Part shown: positions 44,980 through 53,600 of the stretch, one piece after another
How the letters are laid out: every line of letters begins with the position of its first letter
How positions within the stretch are numbered: position 1 is the first letter of the stretch
Assembly (NCBI RefSeq): GCF_013113835.1
Contig: NZ_VTYQ01000007.1
Span: forward strand, 124,001-188,000
Length of the DNA: 64,000 bases
Direction: 5' to 3'
Source of the DNA: Vibrio sp. RE88
Lineage (GTDB): Bacteria > Pseudomonadota > Gammaproteobacteria > Enterobacterales > Vibrionaceae
Program-made: the position numbers and the translations under genes
The notes under the pieces: generated by a model
What the model saw: only the letters and a program-made list of their open reading frames with translations
The model's database searches: none
What the model was told of the DNA's origin: nothing

Positions 44980-47319
44980 TCACCTTTGAGCCAACCACTC
45001 TTTCAGAGTCTGAATATCATTCTGATATTCATTCTTTATTTCTTCAACCCAGTCATCAATGTTTTCCCACCAAGCGGGCAAATCTGGTGACTGCGCTTTC
45101 TGCGCGACTTTCTGAATGTGTTTAAGGCCAATAGAACCCGCTGCACCTTTAATTTTGTGCGCTTCAGAGACAATGCCTTCTTGATGTTTTGCCGTCATAT
45201 TGGAATTCAGCACTTCAACATATTCAGGCATCATATTTTCAAACATTTCAATGCTATCCAACACTGGCTGTGAACCGACGATCCCTACATAAGACTCCAG
45301 CATTTCCAGATCCAACACCCGACTATACAGATCATTGCCTTCCGTACTTTCCACCACAGTGACTGGCTCTGGCTGTTGGTAATCTTCATCCGAGGTAAAC
45401 TTGGCAATCACTTCCTGAACCGCGGTCACCGACAGTGGTTTGCTAATCGCATCGTCCATGCCTTTTTCGAGGTACTCATTTTTGTTCTTCAGTACATTGG
45501 CTGTAAGGGCGACCAAAGGCGGCAAATCTTTATAAGTTTTACGATAAAATTCAGCGACATCAAAACCTGTCATATCCGGAAGCTGTATATCGAGGAAGGC
45601 CAGATCATAGATCTCTGGATCGAACATTTCGATCGCATCTTGCCCGGTCATTGCCACGCTGACTTCATGCCCCATGCTCTCAAGTAACGAGCGAGCAACC
45701 GTAATGTTCAGCTCAATATCTTCAACCATAAAGATATTGAGTTCCTTACGCTCAGCCGGAGACACTTCGGGCTCTTCTTCGACCACAGAGAGTGGGACAT
45801 GGATGGTCACGGTAAAGGTACTGCCAAAGCCTTCTTCACTGCTGACCGTAATATCCCCATCCATCATCTTAATCAGCTGTTTTGACACTGCAAGACCAAT
45901 CCCAGTGCCAACGGCATGTAGATTATCTTTGCCCGACTTAACCTGATAATACATGGCAAAGATCTTATCCAATTCAGCTTCTGGTATCCCGATACCACTG
46001 TCTTCGATTTCCATCGTGATGTTGGCAAATTCTTCGTCGACCTCAGCTTCAACTGTCATCACAACGCCACCTTCTTTGGTGAATTTCATCGCATTACTGA
46101 TCAGATTCCACAGCACCTGACGTAGCCTTGTGGCATCGACATCAATTGCAGTAGGCAGATCGCTTAATCGTTCCAGATCAAATCGCAGCCCCTTCTGAGA
46201 AGCCATTAGCGCGGAGATGCTTTCCATTTCCGCGACAAACTCTTCAAAATTCAGCGAAGATGGGAACAGCTCCAGTTTACGGCGATCAAATTTATCCATA
46301 TCGATAATATCGTTGAAGATATTACCTAAGGTAATTGCACTGACATTAATGGTTTGCATGTGGTTGCGCTGCTCATCTGTCATCTGAGTATCAAGCAGCA
46401 TGCGGCTCAATCCGACAATACCGTTCAGCGGTGTGCGCAATTCGTGGCTAATGGTCGAGATGAAGGTGGTCTTATCGCGACTGGCTTTTTTCAGTGATTC
46501 TTCATGGCGTTTACGTTCCGTGATATCGCGGCCAAAGCCTACTAGTCCCAAATGACGACCATCTTTGCTGTAAAAAGGGACTTTACGTAATTCAAAGTAG
46601 TTCTTACGGCCATCTGGGTATTCCAACCACTGCTCATAAGTCAGCGCCTGATTATCGGCAAAGACTTTTTCATCAGTATCGACAATTTTCTGAGCTTCCT
46701 CTTTGCTGTAGACGTCCCACGGCGTCAGACCAACCAACTGGTTCTCTTTTTTACCCGTCAGTTCTTCCATTGCCCGGTTACAACCTGAGAAAACACCTTC
46801 TGCATTCCGGTAGTAGATGAGATCCGGAGAAGCATCAATAAACGATCGCAATAAAGCCGTTCGCTCAGCTAACTCGAGTTGAGTCCGTTCGCGCTGATAG
46901 ACCTCATTCTCGAGATCTTTCATCGCTTCTTCACGGGCTTCTTCTGCCTTAATCCGTTCCTCAATTTCCTGATTCAGCTTTGAGATGTTCTGCTGCAGTT
47001 TATGGTTCAGCTCCTGATCTCGTGAACGCATGTCTTTGAGTTTGGACACTAACTTAGACAATCGCTGGCGGGATTCTTCAAGCTGATCAACCACTACAGA
47101 AAGGAAGTACACAGCCCATGGTGTAATCAATAGACCGAAGAACACCGAGCGAACAATGTCTATGTCATCGACATGGCCACTTAGCACTAAGGTAATACCA
47201 ACCTGAACCACGACGGCCAGTGCGACAAGAGCTAAAGCGAGAAGAATAGAGAAACGCAAAATGCCAAGCTTGACCAAAAGATCGACATAATACTGAGCGA
47301 GGTTTTTTATAGGTTTCAT
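44980..47319 (-). CDS. arcB: Aerobic respiration control sensor kinase ArcB
   Basis: Tripartite membrane histidine kinase that senses quinone redox state and phosphorylates ArcA. The 779 residues show two transmembrane helices (about 22-47 and 58-77), a leucine-zipper/coiled-coil linker, a PAS domain (about 155-270), the kinase with His292 in ISHELRTPL, a receiver with Asp577, and an HPt domain with His721 (EAHKIKGAAGS). Of the two redox cysteines of E. coli ArcB, Cys180 is kept (FSGCNRAM) but position 241 is Tyr (GRKNYFELRK). Numbering is the same as E. coli to this point. Confidence 0.97.
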   Translation of the reverse strand: MKPIKNLAQYYVDLLVKLGILRFSILLALALVALAVVVQVGITLVLSGHVDDIDIVRSVFFGLLITPWAVYFLSVVVDQLEESRQRLSKLVSKLKDMRSRDQELNHKLQQNISKLNQEIEERIKAEEAREEAMKDLENEVYQRERTQLELAERTALLRSFIDASPDLIYYRNAEGVFSGCNRAMEELTGKKENQLVGLTPWDVYSKEEAQKIVDTDEKVFADNQALTYEQWLEYPDGRKNYFELRKVPFYSKDGRHLGLVGFGRDITERKRHEESLKKASRDKTTFISTISHELRTPLNGIVGLSRMLLDTQMTDEQRNHMQTINVSAITLGNIFNDIIDMDKFDRRKLELFPSSLNFEEFVAEMESISALMASQKGLRFDLERLSDLPTAIDVDATRLRQVLWNLISNAMKFTKEGGVVMTVEAEVDEEFANITMEIEDSGIGIPEAELDKIFAMYYQVKSGKDNLHAVGTGIGLAVSKQLIKMMDGDITVSSEEGFGSTFTVTIHVPLSVVEEEPEVSPAERKELNIFMVEDIELNITVARSLLESMGHEVSVAMTGQDAIEMFDPEIYDLAFLDIQLPDMTGFDVAEFYRKTYKDLPPLVALTANVLKNKNEYLEKGMDDAISKPLSVTAVQEVIAKFTSDEDYQQPEPVTVVESTEGNDLYSRVLDLEMLESYVGIVGSQPVLDSIEMFENMMPEYVEVLNSNMTAKHQEGIVSEAHKIKGAAGSIGLKHIQKVAQKAQSPDLPAWWENIDDWVEEIKNEYQNDIQTLKEWLAQR

Positions 47320-47400
47320 TAGGCGCTCCGTGCGATAAGAATAGGTAAATATTACCTGTTTTCAATACGCGCGGCTAAGAGAACCGAAAGTCTTGGCGGG

Positions 47401-49149
47401 TTAATTCTCGGATGTGTGATGAACACAAGTCTGATTACGCCCATTAGCCTTGGCTTGGTACAACGCGCTGTCGGCTAGGGCAATCAAGCTTTCACTGCTG
47501 TCATAAGGTTGCGGTATGATGGTCACGAGGCCGATGCTCACAGTTAACACCGTCGAGACTTCAGACGCTTTGTGTTCCAGTGCCAGACTGGCGATTTCAT
47601 CATGGATTTTATCCGCCACTTGCTGAGCGCCTTCAGCAGTAGTGTTCGGCAAAATAAAACCAAATTCTTCGCCGCCGTACCTCGCGACACAGTCACTGGT
47701 GCGGGATAATACCGCTTTAAAGACGCCCGCCACTTTCATCAACGCCTCATCGCCATCCTGATGGCCATAGAAGTCGTTGAAGCCTTTAAAGTAATCGATA
47801 TCACACAGCATAATGCTCAGTGGTTGACGTTCACGAACATGGAGTGGCCAGAGAGTGGCGAGCTGTTCGTCAAAGCGACGTCGGTTGCCAATTTGGGTCA
47901 GACTGTCGATAAAACTCAAGCGCTCTAATTCCTGATTCGCCTCTTCCAGCTTCTGCGCCGCTAAATATCGTTCAGACACATCCCTTGCCATGATCAACAC
48001 CCCGTTAGTACCCGAGGCTGGGTCGCGGAAAGGCGATTTCACTACATCATACCAAGTGAAGTCACCGTTACTATTGATGGCTTTATCGATGTAACGTAAC
48101 GATTTGCCTTCGTACAAAACCTTCTGATCGGTTTCAGACAAGCGATTGTAGACTTCATCTGGAATGACATCTTGAAGGCGTTTGCCAATTAACTCATCCA
48201 CATCGGATATGCCCAGCGAACGTACAAATGGCTTGTTACACGCCTGATACACCATGTTTTCATTGAAAATACCAATGGAGTCTGGGCTAGACTCAAGAAT
48301 GTTCTGCAAAATGGTATCGCGTTGAGCCAATGCTACTTCGGTATCACGACGTTTTTCCATCTCATCACGCAGGTTCTGCTGCATGTTGTGCCAATCCGTC
48401 ACGTCATGGCTGATACCGATACTGCCCAGCTTTTCACCATTCGAGGTAATAAGAATGTTCTGATAAGTTTCAAGTAAGCAACTGCGACCGTCGGCGTCTG
48501 TTGTCCAACGGCGTTTGTTTGCCCGCCCTTTCACAACACCTTTGATATCCGCACTCCCCTCTAGCGCACGTTCCCCCCAAAAACGTTCGAACGCGCGGTT
48601 TGTCGAGATAAGTTCCCCTTCGTTATTTTTGATGAAAACCAGCTCGGCTAAATTATCCAAAGCACTGCGCACGACTGAGAGCGACTGAATTTCACGTGCC
48701 ATTTCATCGTGAGATGCTTGATGGGAGGAAACATACAACAGCCAGGAAATACGCCCTCGATAAACGGTTTTACGCCCACTGATTTCCACTTTGATGCGGG
48801 TATTTTTAGATACACGCCACTCTATCGGGAAGCGATTGAACCCTTCGCCGGCAAACTGACTAATCGTGGACAACAAAAACTCTCGCGAAACCGTATCTGG
48901 CAACAGAAAGGACTTACCTACTCGGCGGATAGCCAGCAGCTGCATGGCATTCTTGTTAGATAGAAGGAGTTTACCGGATTGCGCTTCAACCAGAATCAAA
49001 GCGGTGGGGGCATCTTGAACCAACAACTCTATGTGTTTTTGCAATTGCGAGTAAACAAGCGCAGACAGCACAACAAAGAGTAGAATGACTACTAGGTCAA
49101 AACCATGTCCATGGGATGTATCCCACAACCAGTAAAACACCTGATCCAT
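47401..49149 (-). CDS. PAS-domain diguanylate cyclase
   Basis: Membrane-anchored GGDEF protein expected to make cyclic di-GMP. The 582 residues comprise an N-terminal transmembrane helix (about 18-34), three PAS-like regions (about 40-140, 165-275, 290-405) and a GGDEF domain (about 418-575). The active site reads GGEEF (492-496), a functional variant, and RTSD five residues before it is the inhibitory I-site. Located just upstream of arcB in the same direction, it may share its transcript. The signal sensed is unknown. Confidence 0.93.
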   Translation of the reverse strand: MDQVFYWLWDTSHGHGFDLVVILLFVVLSALVYSQLQKHIELLVQDAPTALILVEAQSGKLLLSNKNAMQLLAIRRVGKSFLLPDTVSREFLLSTISQFAGEGFNRFPIEWRVSKNTRIKVEISGRKTVYRGRISWLLYVSSHQASHDEMAREIQSLSVVRSALDNLAELVFIKNNEGELISTNRAFERFWGERALEGSADIKGVVKGRANKRRWTTDADGRSCLLETYQNILITSNGEKLGSIGISHDVTDWHNMQQNLRDEMEKRRDTEVALAQRDTILQNILESSPDSIGIFNENMVYQACNKPFVRSLGISDVDELIGKRLQDVIPDEVYNRLSETDQKVLYEGKSLRYIDKAINSNGDFTWYDVVKSPFRDPASGTNGVLIMARDVSERYLAAQKLEEANQELERLSFIDSLTQIGNRRRFDEQLATLWPLHVRERQPLSIMLCDIDYFKGFNDFYGHQDGDEALMKVAGVFKAVLSRTSDCVARYGGEEFGFILPNTTAEGAQQVADKIHDEIASLALEHKASEVSTVLTVSIGLVTIIPQPYDSSESLIALADSALYQAKANGRNQTCVHHTSEN

Positions 49150-49197
49150 TCTAATACTCTATATAATGCTAACCTAATACTAAGGTTACAAAAGATA

Positions 49198-50157
49198 TCA
49201 GTTTATTGGTGAGTTTTCTGTATTTATTAATGGTTTTACATATACAAAAGGACGACCAATTGATGAACCTTGTGCACCTTCACGCTTAAGTGCATGGCCA
49301 ATTTCCGTCATTGCTAACCAACGATTTTCACACCATAAAGGGGCAAGTAAAGTGGGGCGTCGAGCTGCTGATGAAACGCGGTGGAACACGATATCAGGTG
49401 GCGTCATTCGAATCATTGCACTGGCTGTGTCCACGTATTGCGGCAAAGAGGGGGCACCGATCTTGCCAGCCTTCCAAGCCTTAGCCATGGTACTACCTTC
49501 AACAATATGCAAGCTGTGAAGTTTGATCCCATCAGTTCCCACATCAATAACTTTACGCATTGTTTCAATGTTATCTTGGTGAGTTTCTTTCGGTAGACCA
49601 ACAATCAAATGGGTACAGACTTTTATACCCAATGCTCTCGCTCGTTTGGTGATGTTCGCATAGCAATCAAAATCGTGGCCACGATTTATGCGCTTCAAGG
49701 TGTGATTGTTCGCAGTCTGAAGGCCGAGCTCTAACCAGATCTCGAAACCTTGTCGTACATAACCAGACAGCAACTCCAACACGGCATCAGGCACACAATC
49801 TGGCCTTGTGCCAACACATAGGCCCACAATATCAGCCGCTTGGATTGCCTGTTCATACATACTCTTCAGAGTCTGAACTTCAGCATAAGTGCTGGTGTAT
49901 GCTTGAAAGTAAGCCAAATACTTCTTAGCCCTATGCACTTCTCCGGCGCGATCTTTGAGTTGTTCGAGAATACTTTTTTTCTGACTCTCTTCATCCGAAA
50001 AAGAAGCCACATTACAAAACGTACAGCCTCCTCTACCTATTGTGCCATCGCGATTAGGGCAGCTAAAACCACCGTGTAATGTCAGTTTATGAACTCTCTC
50101 GCCATAACGACGTTGAAGATCTTGTCCAATCGTATTGACCAGCTCGTGTAACTGCAT
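49198..50157 (-). CDS. Radical SAM protein, YhcC/TIGR01212 family
   Basis: Iron-sulfur enzyme of unproven function, very similar to E. coli YhcC. The N-terminal region has HKLTLHGGFSCPNRDGTIGRGGCTFC, with the cysteines of a 4Fe-4S cluster, and GLCVGTRPDCVPD. The C-terminus shows RRPTLLAPLWCENRW. The start is taken at MQLHELVNT (319 residues), as in YhcC, with GGGAC upstream; the ORF extends six codons further. A Fur-box-like site lies 21 bp before the start. Confidence 0.92.
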   Translation of the reverse strand: MQLHELVNTIGQDLQRRYGERVHKLTLHGGFSCPNRDGTIGRGGCTFCNVASFSDEESQKKSILEQLKDRAGEVHRAKKYLAYFQAYTSTYAEVQTLKSMYEQAIQAADIVGLCVGTRPDCVPDAVLELLSGYVRQGFEIWLELGLQTANNHTLKRINRGHDFDCYANITKRARALGIKVCTHLIVGLPKETHQDNIETMRKVIDVGTDGIKLHSLHIVEGSTMAKAWKAGKIGAPSLPQYVDTASAMIRMTPPDIVFHRVSSAARRPTLLAPLWCENRWLAMTEIGHALKREGAQGSSIGRPFVYVKPLINTENSPIN

Positions 50158-50177
50158 AGTTGTCCCACAACACAAAT

Positions 50178-50196
50178 AATAATGAATATCATTTCT
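50178..50196. promoter_or_regulatory. Fur-box-like site upstream of the radical SAM gene
   Basis: AATAATGAATATCATTTCT matches the 19-bp Fur consensus GATAATGATAATCATTATC at 13 positions, including the central ATGA and ATCATT blocks. It lies 21-39 bp before the minus-strand gene, where binding would block its promoter or early transcription. Confidence 0.45.
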
Positions 50197-50548
50197 ATTA
50201 ATGTAATTAAATTACAGCAATGAAAAATTTGGAGGTTGGAATCTAGCGATTTAAAACAGCAAGAGCGTTAATCAAAGTCAATAAACATGCACAAAATGGA
50301 GAATAAAACCTACTTGTTAAGCAAAAGTTAAACATAATACCTACAATCACGGCTAAAAAAGTACTCCACGAGCTCGAATTTTGATTGCAATTCATCCTGA
50401 CAAAATTGTAGGATAATTTCAGATTTTAGTTTTATTTGTGTAATAAATTACATAGTTAGTTGCTAAAACATCGGTGTTTTCCAACTCCCACCTATATAAA
50501 TCACTAGATTGTGATACAAAAAACATGGATTTCACCAAGGATTGTTTT

Positions 50549-50668
50549 TCTCGCAATATTTTTCCTGCGAGATACGGAATGGAATCAAAGTCGCCAACCT
50601 AGGCAGGCTTCGAATCATAAAAATAAAGGACTGGACGCAAAACTAGTATCAGCTAGTACATTTGCGCC
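50549..50668 (+). promoter_or_regulatory. Structured leader of gltB (first copy)
   Basis: Two hairpins are visible. TCTCGCA (50549-50555) pairs perfectly with TGCGAGA (50566-50572). GACGCAAA-ACTAG (50634-50646) pairs with CTAGT-ACA-TTTGCGCC (50653-50668) with one mismatch and a 3-base bulge. The second ends 10 bases before the RBS GGAAGG. They suggest post-transcriptional control, but no known riboswitch class is recognised. Confidence 0.45.
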
Positions 50669-50691
50669 TACTGAACTGGAAGGATGTATCT

Positions 50692-53600
50692 ATGGTAGAT
50701 AGAGAGCAAAGTTCACAGGGTCTGTATACTCCTGAGCTGGAGCATGACGCTTGTGGTATCGGTTTTGTTGCTCACCTCAAAAACCGTAAATCGCACGAAG
50801 TAGTAACTCAAGCATTGGATATGCTGGCACGAATGGAGCACCGAGGCGGTCAAGGTTGTGACCCTTGCAGCGGTGACGGTGCAGGTATCTTATTGCAGAA
50901 GCCACATGAATTTCTGTTAGAAGAAGCCGTTAAACTAGGCATCAAATTGCCTTCTTTTGAAAAATATGGTGTTGGTGTCGTTCTATTTCCTAAAGATGAG
51001 TATAAGCGCGAGCAGTGCCGAGACATCTTAGAGCGCAATGCTAAACGTCTTGATCTTGAAATCATTGGCTATCGTATTCTGCCGACTGACAATTCGATGA
51101 TCGGTGCTGATCCACTGAGCACAGAACCTCAGTTTGAGCATGTGTTTGTCACTGGTGGCCCAGGTATCACGCCAGAAGAGCTTGAACGTAAGCTGTACGT
51201 ACTTCGCAACTATACTGTACGTGTTTGTCTAGAAAGCGTTTCAAATATTGGTGACGATTTCTACATTAACTCCATGTCTTACAAGACATTAGTGTATAAA
51301 GGTCAGCTCACAACAGAACAGGTGCCTCAGTACTTCTTAGACCTGCAAAACCCGACCATGGTGACCGCTCTGGCACTGGTACACTCTCGTTTCTCTACCA
51401 ATACTTTCCCGAAATGGCGTCTTGCACAGCCTTTCCGTTACATTGCCCACAACGGTGAAATCAATACCGTTCGAGGTAACTTAAACTGGATGAAAGCTCG
51501 AGAAGCAATCATCGAATCGGACTTGTTTACTCAAGCTGAGATCGACATGCTGCTTCCTATTTGTCAGGAAGGCAGTTCTGATTCATCCAACTTCGATATG
51601 GCGTTAGAACTACTCGTTCTTTCTGGTCGTAGCTTACCGCACGCTTTGATGATGATGATCCCCGAAGCATGGCAAGAGAACAAAACTATGGATCCAACGC
51701 GTCGTGCTTTCTATCAGTACCACGCTAACGTCATGGAACCATGGGATGGCCCAGCTTCAGTATGTTTTACTGACGGTGTTCAAGTAGGTGCAACGCTAGA
51801 CCGTAATGGCCTTCGCCCTTCTCGCTACACAGTGACCAAAGACAACTTCCTAGTGATGGCCTCAGAATCTGGTGTTGTCGATATCAAACCGGAGAACGTT
51901 GAGTTCCGTGGCCGTCTACAGCCAGGTCGTATCTTCGTAGCCGACCTAGAACAAGGTCGCATCATCTCTGACGAAGAAGTAAAAGATTCAATTGCTCAAG
52001 CTCAGCCTTATGAAAAATGGGTTGAAGAAAACCTGCTCAGCCTGAAAAAGTTACCCGACGCAAGCAACCAGTTCAGCCAGCCTTCTCCTGAGCGTTTGCT
52101 GCACCGTCAACAAGCTTTCGGTGTCAGCACGGAAGAAGTTAATGAGCTCATCGTACCTATGGCGAAAGATGGAAAAGAACCACTTTCAGCGATGGGTGCC
52201 GACTGGCCACTTGCGGTGCTTTCTCACCAATCTCAGCATCTTTCAAACTACTTCAAGCAGCTGTTTGCACAGGTCACCAACCCACCGATCGACCCGATCC
52301 GTGAGCGTATGGTGATGTCGCTCAACACTTACTTGGGTAAAGACCAAAACCTTCTGACTGAAACACCACTTCACTGTCAGAAAGTCGAATTGGAATCGCC
52401 TGTTCTGGCGAACTCTGAGCTTGAGAAATTGCGTGCGATCGACAACGAGCACCTACAAGCGAAGACGCTGGATATCGTATTCCAAGCCAATGAAGATCAA
52501 GGCAAACTTGAGCGCGCACTAAAACGTATCTGCCAATACGCAGAGGACGCGGTTATCGATGGTTACTCAATCATCCTGCTAACTGACCGCGCAGTGAACT
52601 CAAACCACGCGGCGATCCCAGCAATGCTGGCAGTTGGCGCAGTACACCACCACTTGATCCGTAAAGGTCTACGTGCGAAATGTGACATCGTAGTTGAAAC
52701 CGGTGACGCGCGTGAAACGCACCACTTTGCAACGCTACTTGGTTACGGTGCGAATGCGGTTAACCCATACCTAGTGATTGAAACCATCATTGATCTTCAA
52801 CGCACCAAGAAGTTGGATCCAGAAGCGAATCCACGAGAGTTATTTAATAACTACCGTAATGCAATCAATGGCGGTCTTCTGAAGATCTTCTCGAAGATGG
52901 GTATCTCGACGCTGCAGTCGTACCACGGCGCGCAAATCTTTGAAGCTTTGGGTATCCACAAGTCAGTGGTAGACAAATACTTCACTGGTACCGTTTCTCG
53001 TATCCAAGGTCTAACCCTTGATAATATCGCCAAAGAAGTGCTGATCCGTCACCGTATCGGTTACCCACAACGCGAAATCCCAATTCAAATGCTGGATGTT
53101 GGTGGTGTTTACCAATGGAAACAACGTGGTGAAAAGCACCTGTTCAACCCAGAAACCATCTCTCTACTGCAAGAGTCGACGCGCAACAAAGATTATGCGC
53201 AGTTTAAGCAATATGCCTCAGCAGTCGACAAGCAAGGCGATAACGCCGTTACTCTGCGCAGCCAGCTAGATTTTATCAAGAACCCTGCAGGCTCTATCTC
53301 AATCGACGAAGTTGAGCCAATTGAAAGCATCGTGAAACGCTTCGCGACAGGTGCAATGTCATTCGGTTCTATTTCGTACGAAGCACACTCGACACTGGCT
53401 GTTGCGATGAACCGCCTTGGCGCGAAATCGAACTCCGGTGAAGGTGGTGAAGACCCAATGCGTTTCGAGCGCAAAGAAAATGGCGATTGGGAGCGTTCAG
53501 CGATCAAGCAGGTCGCTTCAGGTCGTTTCGGCGTGACCTCTTACTACCTAACCAACGCTGATGAGCTGCAGATCAAGATGGCTCAAGGCGCGAAACCAGG

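Larger units (their letters stand above)
50158..50691. other. Divergent regulatory region between yhcC and gltB
   Basis: This 534-bp AT-rich interval has no convincing gene; a 63-codon plus-strand frame across it has no support. It holds the Fur-like site (50178-50196), a possible gltB -10 (TATAAA at 50495-50500) without a good -35, and two hairpins in the gltB leader. E. coli gltBDF is activated by Lrp, and the AT-rich stretch from about 50380 to 50460 could host similar control, but no clear site is visible. Confidence 0.75.

Noticed and set aside
50511..50702. 63-codon plus-strand ORF in the gltB leader
   Set aside because: It overlaps both leader hairpins and the gltB start, lacks an RBS and ends ten bases inside gltB.
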